64,000 nt of DNA from Excoecaria cochinchinensis (lineage: Eukaryota > Streptophyta > Magnoliopsida > Malpighiales > Euphorbiaceae), in NCBI GenBank assembly GCA_947683425.1, contig CANTUQ010000055.1, positions 10,639,501-10,703,500 of the forward strand, in the 5' to 3' direction. Of the stretch, positions 48,171-60,297 are shown piece after piece. Positions within the stretch are counted from its first letter, which is position 1. Every line of letters starts with the position of its first letter. The translations under genes and the position numbers were made by a program. The notes under the pieces were generated by a model. The model saw nothing but the letters and a program-made list of their open reading frames with translations. It made no database searches and had not been told where the DNA came from.

Positions 48171-48515
48171 TCTCATTTACTATTTATTTATAATTTATTT
48201 ATCTATTTAAATATTTATAAATTTAGTTATCTTTCTTAATTTATTTGTTTATTTATCTATGTACATGTATATATATTTATTTAATATTGTTATTTACTTA
48301 TCTATTTGCATATACTTGCATTTATTTATTATTATCATTTACTTGTCTATTTAAATATACACATATATAAATCTTTTATCTAACTATTTATTCAAATATT
48401 TAATTATATAATTTTTAAAGAAAATTCTAGATCTCAGGGATCAAAAGTTAACTTTCGAAAAAATTTTAACGTACCGAGTCACTATTTAGATAGTCAGAAT
48501 TTTCATGGCATTACA
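47540..48515 (-). other. GC-rich leader-like block shared by CACTA A and B
   Basis: GC-rich DNA with CCGGAGCTCCACCGG-like words followed by a pyrimidine tract and then AT-rich sequence ending GGCATTACA at about 48515. The homologous part of element B is 59140-59694, ending GGAGCATTACA. Its minus-strand start TGTAATGCC resembles solo LTR2 (TGTAACGCC), so it may be an old LTR fragment acquired before the two CACTA copies separated. Small ORFs (47739-47978, 59260-59626) are not convincing genes. Confidence 0.5.
48121..48173. repeat. (TTA)n microsatellite
   Basis: TGTTGTTATTATTATT run of about 53 bases. Confidence 0.9.
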
Positions 48516-48774
48516 ACATACACATATTTAGTTACTTATTTAACTATAATTACTCATACATTAAATACTCACAAAATTTTTGGGGCGTTAAAATATATAC
48601 ATGCATATATTTATTTATTTATTTTAATTTAATTATTTATTTGTATATATAATTTATTTAGCCAAAGTTATTAATTTCAATATAATTTCATGTGTAAAGC
48701 AAAAGTATTAAAAATAATTAATAACTAAAAGTATGTAGGCATCCTTTTATTAATAATATAATCAATTTTACTTA

Positions 48775-49155
48775 CTAAATAGCGACAGATTATTCCGTCG
48801 CTAAAGTATGACTTCAATTTCTAAACTATTGTTTTAATAATTAAAAAATTTGAAAATTTTTTAGCGACGGAAATATCCTTCACTATTTCATCGGTAAAAT
48901 AGAAAAATAAAATTAAAATTTTGTATTTTCACGAAAAATTTGAAAACCTGTCGCTAATCCGTCACTAATTAGCGACTAAATAATTTAGTCGCTAAATGCC
49001 GCCGCAAAAAAAGGCGCCATCTATTGCCACCAAAAATTTGCGACGGTTTCTTTATTTCTGTCACTAAAATTGGAAAATTGGACTTTTACGACTAATTCTA
49101 AATTTTGTGGCAAATCAGTCGCTAATTAGCGATGAAAATGTGTCCGTCGCTAATT
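48775..49155. repeat. CACTA A right subterminal repeats
   Basis: Repeated TTAGCGAC, CCGTCGCTAA and GCGACGG words. Aligns with 59960-60270 of element B, including GGCGC..TATT.GC..CCAA and GCGACGGTTT blocks. The terminal 20-30 bases are lost. Confidence 0.75.
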
Positions 49156-49160
49156 TACAT

Positions 49161-50595
49161 GCATTAACATGTACTTTACACACTTAACTGTATACTTTGG
49201 CATATTTTACTATTTCCTATAGCCTTTAATCATATGTATTATTTAGTTTACATATACTCATTTAACATGGATACTATCTCTAGCTGTGGATAACGGGAGC
49301 TAAGGATACCACTACGGTATTAACTATGGATATTGCATGTTTAGTATCAATACTTTGGAGATATTATCGTCTCAAAAGAGGCTATGGACACTATTAGTGT
49401 TAAGACTATGGACACTCTAGAAGAGTGTCAGACTATGGCGTTTGCCACTATATCCCTATTAGGCATGCTTATCTATTCATGGCCAAGACACTTAGTAGGC
49501 CTTATGATTCACAATTATGTCATTTATCTTTATGCTTATCTTAGACTGCCAAGCATCAAGCGTATACAAACATAAATTCTTATTTTGCCAAAAAACTACC
49601 ATACTAATATGCATATGCACATAAGCTTCATAGCATGTTTGAGAAAGATTACATATTCTTTGGTATATCAAATATATACATAAGCAAAAACTTATAATCA
49701 AAATGTATGTGTGTGTGTGTCTATATATATATATATATCATATACCAAACATGTATAAACATTTACTCTTGTTACTTTTTTATTCAAATCATTTTATAGT
49801 ATCATTATGCTAATAGCCAAATACTTTAAACACTTATATTCATATGTTGCACTCATATTCATATACCATATGCTTCCAAACAATAGTATATCCAATATAT
49901 ACTAAGACTCATGCAAAGTTTGGGTTTTGTTAATTATAATTAATCATAATTTCTCAACTATACCATTATCATAAACAAATATACTTTTATGTATTCAAGT
50001 ACATTTATTCATAGAACTTCATTTACGTTACATATATGCACATATACTATCATATACCTTTGGGGGACGTAAAGTATACTTTATCCATACCTTAATCCAT
50101 GATATACCCCAATTCGGCCTCAAAGTGGCCATCCTCTAAATGGATGTCTAAAATTTATTTAAGCCTATACGCATGTATTAATGTGTAATATAAAGTCTCC
50201 CATATAATTAGATTTCACATTTAGCTTGTGTATATCCTTGGTATACCATATGTATACCATAGGTATAACAAAAGTAATTCATTAAGTATATTTGGCCTCA
50301 ACATGTGACCAACCCTCTAGATGTTTTTAAATTATTCCATAATCATAAACATCCATATTTTAATGTTTTAAGAAGTCTCATATAATTCAATTGGCCAACT
50401 TATCTAAATATACCATAGATATACCTAAGGTGTACTTAATGTATACCTAGTGTTTACTCATTATTCTATAATTTGATAGCTTTTATAACCCAAATTAACC
50501 TTTATCTTTGACCTTGAAAATGAACCATTTACCAAGATGTCTTCTAAACAATTATTTTTATATCTTAACTTTCCAAAAAAAAATAAAGAATTAAA
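49161..50595. other. Spacer between CACTA A and B
   Basis: About 1.4 kb AT-rich, no credible gene. 49690-49866 is an inverted relative of 7748-7925. A short tandem pattern of CTATGGA(C/T)A words runs at 49320-49440. Probably a fragment of an older LTR. Confidence 0.5.
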
Positions 50596-50598
50596 TGA

Positions 50599-50960
50599 CA
50601 CTATAAAAATAAGGAAATTACCGACAGCAAATTCTGTCACTAATTGGAAAAATTTCTTCACTAATTACTTTTAACAACAAAATGACTAATCATCGCAAAT
50701 AGTTTCGTCACAAGGAATTTTACGATTAAAACATAAAATCGTCGCTAAAAATAGAGACATATTTATCCGTCACTAAAAACAGTAAATCTGTCGCTAATTA
50801 AACCCTAAAATTGGTCGGCAAGAGATTTAAAAAATTATTAGCGACAGAATTTTTTGTCAGTAAATTCCATCGCAAAACAATATTTTTAAAATGCCAATGA
50901 AAAAGGGAATTAGCGACAAAAAATTTCGTCACTAATTGTGCAAATACTGTTGCAATTTAA
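50599..50960. repeat. CACTA B left subterminal repeats
   Basis: Degenerate AGCGACAG/CTGTCGCTAA words. Aligns along its length to 33793-34070. Confidence 0.75.
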
Positions 50961-50978
50961 TTTTAATATTTTTTTAAT

Positions 50979-50995
50979 ATTATTATTATTATTAC

Positions 50996-51041
<46 letters not shown>

Positions 51042-51077
51042 TCTAATTTAATTTTGTTGTTGTTGTTGTTGTTGTTG

Positions 51078-51115
<38 letters not shown>

Positions 51116-51117
51116 TT
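50979..51117. repeat. (TTA)n-(TTG)n-(TTA)n microsatellite
   Basis: Three blocks, with a central TTG run at about 51052-51079. At the homologous site in CACTA A (34085-34122) the run is much shorter. Confidence 0.9.
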
Positions 51118-51580
51118 ATTGTAACATCCAAAATTTAATTTATATAAATAACAATTCTTCAATACTATTACTTTAAAACTCATTATGTACAAAAAGAAAT
51201 AAAATTGCAAAAAGAAAGCATAATTAATTTAGTTGCATCGGAATCTCAAATCAATAGTTCAATACATGTTTCCTGCATAAATGAATCATAGAGCAGTATC
51301 AATCCTAAATAAATGGGGTTGAAAGAATAGAGAAATGTACACAGAACTAGGCAAGAATAAAGCATTAGACGAATTCAAGAAGCAAAATGCCAAATACAAA
51401 TGTAGGCCCAACAAGTTCATCCAGAAATATTTGATCTTTGGTCTCAACGTGACAAGGCAAAGCAAGACAAGTTCAGATATGTACTATTGTAACATCTATT
51501 AGCCTTAAGTCTGTAATTTGGGCTTTATTACTCCTGGTATTGAAGAAGCTTTTCTATTGCTCATTTGTCATCATAGGCTA
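51118..51580. other. CACTA B interior, left
   Basis: AT-rich, no gene seen. Its start is homologous to 34110-34210. Confidence 0.5.
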
Positions 51581-51585
51581 CTTAT

Positions 51586-53018
51586 TGTTAGTGGTTATGC
51601 CCTAGACCAAATATTTGGACCTTGATGTAATGATTATAAATTTCATTTATATAATGGTTTTCTTCGCATTAATATTATTGGCATGTTACATTATTGTAGT
51701 ATTTATGAATAACCATGTTACTCGTGTCATCCCTAGTCATTTATCACTAAGGGCTTAAAGATAAAGTAAGACTAGTATAGATTTGATCGATAATCATGAG
51801 ATGATTATATATGATGATATAAATCAAATTTGTAAGTACTTGTTAGAGAACAAGGTACTGGATAGACCCACTATGAGATCACTACATGGGATAGTGTCAT
51901 AAGTGATCTCATAATAGTTATGTTATTGAATCCTTAGACTTTAGATTTTCACAGATTCCTACATAAGGAACATTGTGTTTTGACATAATCAAATGTTATT
52001 TTTAATTGGATAATCACAAAGGTTATGATTGGGCATAATGTGAATTATGCAGAGGAAAGTGAATAATCAAGATGGAATTTGTCCCTCTCTTATGAGAGAG
52101 ATGTCTATTGGGGCCCCTCGATAAGTAGGACTGTAAAATGCATGGCCATGCTCAAATGAATTGATAGTGTGATCAATGCCATTTGAATTTATCAGTCTAC
52201 TTAGTGATCGGAAAATTATATGTTTGAGCAATATAAGTTTAACATGCACCATGACTTATGTTCAAACAAGATATCGTGTGACAAAAGGATAATAACGTGT
52301 GATATTGTTAGGTTAAAATCGGACTAATGATATTCATATTATTTAGTTAGTCATAATGTCTTGCTAAAGGCCACTTATGACTTATGGGCCTACAATGGGA
52401 TTGAGCCCATTGCCAACTTAATATGAACCTATTGGGTGATGCACCAAGAATGTAATGAATAGTCTGGATTTTAATTTGGGTATTTCGGATTTAAATATAA
52501 CAGATATTTAATTCAAAATTATTCATTTATATATATATATATATATATATATATCTTATTTTGAATAAGAAATGATATCCGTAAATTTTCTCTCTACATA
52601 TTAGGGTTTAGGTGCCTATATATATATATGGAGATATTTTTTTCATTTACTCTAATTTCGTTTTTCGGAGTAGCTACACTTTACAAACCCTAACCTCCAC
52701 TTGAGACACCCTAGCCGCCACATTTCTTTGAGAAATAAAAACACAGAGAAAAGATCAAAATCCAGTTGCACGTGAAGGGAGTTAGCACCACTGCATTCAT
52801 CTGTTCGTTTGTGCGTGTGGATACTGGTAGAGGGCGTTCGTGATTGGAGCAGCGCTTATAATCCGATCAAACTAAGGTGTTAGTTCGTATTTCAGCATAC
52901 TTAACAAGTCGGTATTATTTATCCCTCCTTTTGAATCAATTGGATTGCATGGATCCTGTTTGGGTTTTGTTATTTTTTGCTTCGCGATAATGTTGAATTA
53001 TTCCAAAAAAGCCCAACA
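51586..53018. mobile_element. Solo LTR, copia-type (1433 bp)
   Basis: Begins TGTTAGTGGTTATGCCC and ends GCCCAACA, flanked by CTTAT at 51581-51585 and 53019-53023. No internal coding region. The terminal sequences resemble plant Ty1/copia LTRs as I know them, so copia is an inference. Contains AT runs near 52530-52555 and 52616-52630. Confidence 0.85.
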
Positions 53019-53023
53019 CTTAT

Positions 53024-53460
53024 CAAGACAAGTTTCCATTTGTAATTCATGTTCTCTTAGATGAGAGAGAGAAAGAGAATAAATTTATGCAACTCAATGT
53101 TTAAGAAAGAAAAATATTTTAAAATAAATTCCTTGTACTGCAAATTCCAAAAAATTAAGTTGTACTACTGTAGTGTTATCCTATTGTAATAAAAGGGCAT
53201 AAGATTCATGTGCATGTGGGTGTATATGATGGGAAAAGCGATTGATTCCAAGTAGAAGCAGATTCTACCTAAGATATGATCACTAGTCCAAGATATATGG
53301 ATCCGCAGAGAAAAATAAATAATATCATTCCCCTGCAAGTAAACTGTCAGTACAAAAATTAAAAGTAAAACCATCTAAGCATTCATCAAAATCCATAGAT
53401 CATGCCATTCCCCATCAAGTAAAATCACAGTTTCAAGAATGTCGAAACCAAAAGAAAAAA
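53024..53460. other. CACTA B interior, no gene seen
   Basis: AT-rich sequence between the solo LTR and the exon-like segments. Confidence 0.4.
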
Positions 53461-54240
53461 TGTGTGAATAAAGAATCATTTAACCCTCACCAAATGAGTC
53501 CCCAACCAACACAAGTTCAAGGACAGGGACAAAGTTCTACAAACTTCTCAGCATCATTAGAGTGGACTCTTCGCAATATTAGATCATCATATATATCTGT
53601 AAATTATTTGCAATTAATATCTCTAACTTTAATCATAAGCAAAAAAACTAGTAGAGAAGAAAGACAGGTAGTAACATCATGTGCACAGTCAGTTGCTAAA
53701 GTCATATTCAAACCAAATGATAGTAAAATGTAATGAAAATATGGGAATACAAGGCAATCAAAATAAGACAATAAAAATGCAGTCTGTTTAGGCCCACTCT
53801 TTGCCAACTCATCAAATACCTGTACTGCATAGATAATCCTATACTGAGAATAAGTATTAGGTTTGTAATTAAAATTGATTTGGAGAACAAGTTCTTTCAC
53901 GCTTTTCTCTTCTGCAAAATTGATAGAATAATCTATATGATGGTCATCAAAAAGACGAATTTATGAGTAGAAATTTTCACAATATAGTAGAATATGAAAC
54001 TTGAATTCCATCTGATAATGTAAAACCAAATCACACAACAATTTCACAGCAAAAGACATACACACAATATAGAACATTACTCACATCGTAGCCAACATTG
54101 TATCTAGATCTCAACATTCCCAATCCAAAAGAGAAAGCTGCAAAATTTTCCCTATAAAAATTCATATTTGAATTCCAATTCTGACTTACCTCGTCAGTGA
54201 CGACACCACCACTGCAAAAATGGAGCTCGAGGCACCAGAA
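53461..54240 (-). pseudogene. Possible captured multi-exon gene fragment
   Basis: Minus-strand segments look like exons with splice signals. One runs from about 54110 to 54142, following ...TTTTTATAG and ending before GTGAGT. Another at about 53829-53918 follows ...TTTTGCAG, reads EEKSVKELVLQINFNYKPN and ends ACAG before GTATTT. A third at about 53480-53600 follows ATTTACAG. An upstream ...GACGAG/GTAAGT donor lies near 54180. I do not recognise the protein. It could be a transduplicated host gene fragment, comparable to the tubulin piece in element A, or the remains of a CACTA gene. Confidence 0.35.
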
Positions 54241-55481
54241 GTCCCCTGCCGATGGTAATGCTCCCAAGGGGCTCGCCATTTGGTAAAAAATGTATCGCCC
54301 CAATGCCCCTCGGGAGGAACATCGGGTTGCTACACACACACACTCACCAACGCATACGAACATACACATATAAACTAAAGCGGAAGTATACCGAAACATA
54401 CACAAGCGGAAGCTTAAAAAAAATAGAACATACTTATATTACCGAACTTATAAAGTAAACATATTAGAAAACCAATACATGCCTTTCATTACATATACAA
54501 AACACTATACAAGAGTCCTATACAAAAAGAATATTATAATTAATACAAAAAGAACTCTTCAAAATAAAAACTCCTAGTGTCCAGCAGATGGGGACCCTTA
54601 CTTCAGAACCAAACCTGCATACCTACACGAAAACAGACATCTATGCTAAGCGATAACTCTTAGTGGAGATGAACAGAAGCAAAGGACTTCCAAGAAGTCA
54701 CAACAATAAAAAGCATGCATATAACTTACAGGTACTTGCATCAATAATTCAGAAGCTTAGCATAAACATGGCATAAGCATGACGGTAACTTGCTCAAAGT
54801 CTATACAGATACAGAAGCAATAACAAATGCTAACATTAAGAAAATAATAGAACATATAATCGATACAAATTCACTTATCTTTCACAACTATACAATACAA
54901 ATATAGCCTGAGGTCATGACAATGGTGGATACGGGTAGCAGAATACTGGCGAGCAGTATCGGAAGACCGAAATCTAGGTTTTCAAAAGACCGGAGTCAAA
55001 AAGCTTTAATACAGAAGACCGAAGTCTAAGTTTACAGAAGACAGAAGTCTAAAACTAAACCCATATGGGTCGACACGAGCAGCTGCAAAACTCTAGCCCT
55101 TTATAAGCATGCTTATTTATCCACTACCTTGACCGATTAGGCTCAATAACATTCAAATCCCAATATAACACGTTCAACAATTATCCAAGTATCCCACCAA
55201 GGATACAAACCAAACCACTCATGTACGAGTCAAGTAAATCATCACATAGCTTATGCATATATAAAAATATAAATACATAAGCTAAAATGCATGTACATTC
55301 ATAATCAATGCAATGTTACATATAATTTAGAGCAATTAATCACATTTTTTCTCCATAATAAACATAGCATTTAGTATATAACAACCCTCATTGAATGATG
55401 TTAAACTAGGTTAACATGGTACTCGAACCCGTGCATAACATTTATAGATGAACAATAACTCAAAGTGCAAAACATGATACC

Positions 55482-55810
55482 TCACGATCACAACCACTTT
55501 GGTTGTCACCGTGACATACCAAAGGTGCAAAATATAATGCAAACTAGGGTACCTCACGGTCACAACCACTTTGGTTGTCACTGTAACATACCTCACACTA
55601 ATCGAGCAGAAAGCAATCAAGGCTATCTCACAGTCATAACCACTTTGGTTGTCACCGTGACATACCACACACTAACCGGGCAGAAAGCAATCAGGGGTAT
55701 CTCACAGTCACAACCACTTTAGTTGTCACCGTGACATACCACACACTTTCCGGGCAGAAGCATTTCTTGCATACCTCACGGTCACAACCACTTTGGTTGT
55801 CACCATGACC
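55482..55810. repeat. Array of five near-perfect hairpin repeats
   Basis: The core CACGGTCACAACCA, then CTT, then TGGTTGTCACCGTG, is an inverted repeat with a single central mismatch. Five copies start near 55482, 55554, 55629, 55702 and 55775, spaced 72-75 bases. Confidence 0.8.
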
Positions 55811-55824
55811 TATGCAAAAATGCC

Positions 55825-55915
55825 AAAACACAGCTGTGTCTTACCAAAACATAGTTGTGCTAACTGCACCACAGCTGTGTCTTACCAAAACACAGCTGTG
55901 CTAACTGCACCACAC
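55825..55915. repeat. CACAGCTGTG tandem repeat
   Basis: AACACAGCTGTG alternates with TCTTACCAAAA and CTAACTGCACC units, about 2.5 repeats, each centred on the palindrome CACAGCTGTG. Confidence 0.75.
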
Positions 55916-56088
55916 CTCAAAATCATTTCTAACCAACATACCTTTCTAAAAAAAACACTCACAAGCATACTTCCGAAGACTTATCATACAATATGCCAAT
56001 AGCACTACAAGGCTCAAAGTCAAAAATTAACACATAATCATATACCAAATTCAAGCAAGAGACATTAACAACCAATCATGAACACATG

Positions 56089-57094
56089 CCTCTCAAATAC
56101 ACAACTAAGCTTGCACATGATCAGAGTTACCCAATGATGATTAGATACCTGTTCACAGGCAAAAATGTTGGAAGTGATAGTTTCCTTGTCAAAGTTTACT
56201 TTTAAAAATATAAATAAAAATATTTTAAATATTATTTTAAAATTAAAAAAATAGGATAAAATGAATTTGGAAATTATAATGTTTTTGTCAAAATTATTTA
56301 ATAAAAAAAAATTCGGCCGTCGGGGGGGCATCGGTAGCGCCCAGCGCACGAGCGATGCATGAGGTGTCGCCCGCGTCTTGCGCGCGCACGCAGCAGCGCC
56401 CATCAGCGTGCGATGGGCGTCATTCGCCCCTACCGCGCGCCCAGCAGCCCCTATGGGCATTTTTGACCCAAATTTATATTTTTTCTTTGATTTTTTTTAT
56501 AGAATTTAATTTTAAAATCTTTTTGTCTTTTAAACCTTTAAAATTCTTCAGTTTTTGGGTTTAATGGGAATTAAATTAATTAATTTCTTCATTAAATATG
56601 ATTTTTTTGGGGTATAAAATGGGTTTTTTTAGAGGAAAAAGAGGGGGATTTTTTCTAAGAAAAATTTTCTTCTTCTTCAAGAACAAATTCTCCAAATATT
56701 TTAATTTTATTTTATAAGTTAATTCTTGAGACAAAGAGAGCAATTTTTTGTTCTTGAAAATTTTCTTTTTTTTTTTAACAATTTTTGCTTAAGACAAAGA
56801 AATTAGTTCTTTGTTCTTCAGATAAAAATTTTCTTTTATATTTTATTTTTCTAATATTATTTTTTGCAACTCAAGATAAGAAATTTGATCATTTACCTTT
56901 ATTCATCAAATCAAATTTTGAGTATAAACATTTTGGGTTTAATTTTGTATTTTCTATCACTATTATATTTTTTGTTTATAGTTAATTAGCAACCATGTAA
57001 ATTCTCTTAGATCTATTATTTTTGTATTTTATGTGATGTAGTCATAGATAACATATTTTCATTTCTTATTCTTGTGTTCTCATTTAATTGTTTA

Positions 57095-57137
<43 letters not shown>

Positions 57138-57251
57138 TAACATACTTTAACATATTTTGTTTATTTCTATTTATTTTTGCTTGCTTGATTGTCCATCTTT
57201 TTTATTGTTATTGTTTGTTATTATTATTGTTATTGTTAATATTATTATTAC

Positions 57252-57329
<78 letters not shown>

Positions 57330-58499
57330 TTTTATTATTCTTTTTTATTGTTATTATTATTTGTTATTTTTATCATTATTATTATTATTTATGTTTTCAT
57401 GCATGTTGAATTGTTAATATGTTAAGTTACTTATTTTTATTATGTCATTTAATTAATTTATCATACACTATGCATTTTATTTTATTTATTTTAATTCATA
57501 TGTTACATGTTTTAATTCATTTTTATTACTAACATCACTTTTATTTTTTTTTATTTCAATACTTATTTTTATGTGTGAGTTTTTTCAATGGTAAATGGGA
57601 GCCCATGGAGATTTGAAGACACCATTTTGGTGGGATTTGTCATATTTTAGTATTTTTATTATTTCTCATTATTTGTTTTTATTATGTAATTTGTAATAAA
57701 TTTATTTATTTTTATACACGTTAATTAAAAGTCACAAAAAAATTTATATTAATAAATTGGGATCTTTTTCTAATAAAATGGGACTAATGTCCTAATTTTA
57801 ATCCATAAAAACTCACTTTTAAAAAGAAGAGTTAACATTCTCAAAATGGAGTCACTCATCCCAATTTTCTCAAAGTATACCAAAAACAACTCTTCGATTT
57901 TCTAAAGTGAACATGAAGGAACCAATATTCCTATTTTAAATAATATCTCGATTTATGAATGTTTATTTTCTTATTCAAGTTTGTTTTTTATTTATGTTTT
58001 GTTTCATTTTATTTGGGGGATTGTATTTTTGTCCCAAATTTTAAAAAACGTTTTTTGGGGGATTGTATTTTGTCCCAATTTTATCTTTCTTTTATTTTTT
58101 GTGGCTTGCTTTATTTTACCGCTTTCTTTACTGCTTTCTCTCGTGCTTGATTTGCGGTTTATTTTTTATGCATGACCGTGTGAGAAGATAGATAGAAATT
58201 TAAAATTAAAAACCCATTTATAATTAACCAAGGCATTAATAAGAGTAAAGTTCCGAATCTTTCTCTGGTTTAGACCTCCGAGATTAGATGAACTTTCCCA
58301 ATTTCTTGTAAATTGGGTGGCGACTCCAAAATACCTCAAAGGTGCCAAAAGGCTTTATGGGATTAGATGACCTTTCTAGTGTTCTATTGGGAGGAGGTGT
58401 CCAAAATATCTCATGTTGCCCAAGATCAAAAGACGCAAACTCCTCTCGGGCCCTAAAAGCGAGCATTTCGGGAACTGGTCGGGTCCGGTGCGCGTTACA
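56089..58499 (+). mobile_element. Tat-type solo LTR, plus orientation
   Basis: A diverged relative of the Tat LTR in inverted orientation: the ATCAGAGTTACCCAATGATGA block at the left and, at the right, TTTCTTGTAAATTGGGTGGCGACTCC, CAAAGGTGCC, GATCAAAAGACGC and GGTGCGCGTTACA. ACATG occurs at 56084-56088 and 58500-58504, compatible with a TSD, although the first bases are not TG. Holds a GC-rich block (56310-56460) and TTA microsatellites. Confidence 0.65.
57094..57390. repeat. (TTA)n microsatellites in Tat-type LTR
   Basis: TTA/ATT runs at 57094-57136 and about 57238-57330, with shorter runs to 57390. Leu/Ile/Tyr-run ORFs here are artefacts of the repeat. Confidence 0.9.
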
Positions 58500-59139
58500 A
58501 CATGCACAAACTATAGGCACACGATCCTAACCTCTAGAAGTAGCAGAACCTCCACCAAACTCAGACCTTGTCCTTGCCTTTCTCCCTTCTTCTAGCCTCA
58601 ACTTCTTGCAATATCCAAATCAGAAAAACTCTTAATCCGAAACTCAACTAAATCCAAGTACAAGGAAAGAGAAAAAGAAGAAACTCAAATCCAATACACT
58701 CTTACCTTTAATACTTAAATCTTTAATCAATATTCTTCAATTAATCCAAATCAATGAGTGGAAACCAACCACAAGCCAAACAACTCAAAGAGAGGAGAAT
58801 GGAGAGAAGGGAAAAATCGATAGAAAGAGAGGGAAAGAAGAGAAAGCTGCATGCAATCCAATTGGGGACAGAAAATCCCACTAACCATCACTTATATTGC
58901 ATGTACACTCCATGTGGCACTCCCCTACAATGCCACATGCCACACACAGCCACTTATCACTATTCATGCAAAGTTACACATTAAATCCATGGCAATTGTC
59001 CCTCTAAGTCCCTCTATTCCTTTTCTCCTATCAACTAACTTGTAATTCCATTCAATTAAGTCCTTAATTATACTTAAACTCATACAAATACAGAAATTTG
59101 CACTACCAATTCTATTAGGTTGTAAATCGAGTTGTTATA

Positions 59140-59694
59140 GGAAATACCGTCGACAGCTCACGGGTTTATCAACTCCGATCTACCTGCTATCGGCGAGTAA
59201 GATCGATCCATGGACACCAAAAGACTAGCCTCGTTGCTAGGAATCCTCCGCCGCCTTGCATGTTGCCACTAGTCGCCGAAGGTGGCCAAAACAGGAGGGA
59301 GAAGATTCAGCTTAGAGGGAGAGACACCGAAGGGGAGGAGACGAATACGGCGGGGATGATGGCAAAAACGGCGTGGCTAGTAGCGGTGGTGAGCGGATGC
59401 TGGGTTGTTGCCAACGTGCCCTCTCCCCTTCCCCTTCGCTCTTCGCTTTCTCTCTCCCTTTTTGCATTTTACGTATGTTCCCATTTTTGGTGTTTTGTTT
59501 TTCTTTTATGTGTGTTGTACACGTTTTTCCTTTTTTATTGCATGTTTTGTTTATTTATTTATTTATTATCTTGACCCAATTAACCAAATCCTCAAAACCT
59601 CAAATCATATAAATTTTGATCCTTAAAATGTCTCGAATGGCACTATTTAAAATTTATAGTTATTATTTAGAATTTAAATTTTCGGAGCATTACA
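59140..59694 (-). other. GC-rich block of CACTA B, homologous to 47540-48515
   Basis: CCGCCGCC-rich sequence followed by a pyrimidine tract and an AT-rich end GGAGCATTACA. Same interpretation as the block in element A. Confidence 0.5.
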
Positions 59695-60294
59695 TTATTT
59701 GACTAAAATAAATTTTGATTAGAATTTTTTTTAATTATATAACTTTGAATTTAAATGTTAATCTTATCAAAATTAGGAAAAGGACTGAATCTCGATACAA
59801 TTACATGTGTTTAGCAAAAATATTAAAAATAATTACTAAACATATATATGTATGTATATTTTTTATTAATATTATAATACTTAGTAAAATCAATAAACAT
59901 AATTATAAATTTTTGAAAAAATTAAATTCAAAATAAATAATTTATATAATATAAAAACGTTTTAGCAACTAAATTAGCGATGACAAGAAGTTGTCGCTAT
60001 ATGAAATATGTATCTCAATAAAATAAATAGCGACGGATAATTTGTTGCTATTTCGTCGCTAAATTATCACTTCAATCAATGACTAAATAATTCGTTGCAA
60101 AAAATGGCGCTATTATTTGCTGCCAATATTTAGCGACGGTTTTATGAATCCATCTATAAACTTGAAATCAAATTAAAAATCTGCATTTTCATGACGGATT
60201 TGGAAAATTGTAGCTAATCCGTTTCTAATTAGCGATAAAAAAATGCTGTTGCTAAATTCCATCGCTAATTCAAGTTTGTTTTTTTTTTGTAGTG
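59695..60294. repeat. CACTA B right end and subterminal repeats
   Basis: AT-rich, then GCGAC/GTCGC words from 59960, ending in a T10 run and GTAGTG. 59800-59880 aligns with 48690-48770 of element A. Confidence 0.75.
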
Positions 60295-60297
60295 TGA

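Larger units (their letters stand above)
33793..49155. mobile_element. CACTA transposon A, interrupted by a Tat-like element
   Basis: The left end is CACTACAAAAAAATAGC followed by many copies of GCGACGG/CCGTCGC words, the subterminal repeat pattern of CACTA (En/Spm-type) transposons. A matching subterminal region in the opposite sense ends near 49155 (...GTCCGTCGCTAATT), but the final bases including GTAGTG are missing. TTACAT occurs on both outer sides (33787-33792, 49155-49160), compatible with a CAT triplet TSD. Without the Tat insertion it is about 4.3 kb. No transposase motifs seen, so it is non-autonomous. It carries a beta-tubulin fragment. Confidence 0.75.
54291..59139 (-). mobile_element. 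Probable solo LTR related to the gag-only element's LTR, split
   Basis: Starts TGTATCGCCCCAATG and shows, in the same order as 14955-17578, a CTCCTAGTGTCC..CAG block, a GCTAAGCGATAACTCTTAGTGG dyad (54648-54665), a dyad array (55482-55910) and a GCCTTTCTCCCTTCTTCTAGCCTC region (58575). The right end is near GTTGTTATA (59139). De-nested length is about 2.4 kb against 2.6 kb for the relative. I could not find a convincing TSD, so the ends are approximate. Confidence 0.6.
50599..60294. mobile_element. CACTA transposon B with TSD TGA
   Basis: Left end CACTATAAAAATAAGG, right end ...TTTTTTTTTTGTAGTG, with TGA at 50596-50598 and 60295-60297, the 3-base duplication expected for CACTA elements. Subterminal repeats of GCGAC words lie inside both ends. 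Removing nested LTRs leaves about 3.4 kb. No transposase is recognisable. It is related to A at both ends and in the GC-rich block, so they belong to one non-autonomous family. Confidence 0.85.

Noticed and set aside
33793..60294. A single CACTA element from the 33793 terminus to the 60294 terminus
   Set aside because: The flanking triplets differ (CAT and TGA), whereas the left end at 50599 pairs with 60294 with TGA on both sides, and a second right subterminal region exists near 49155.
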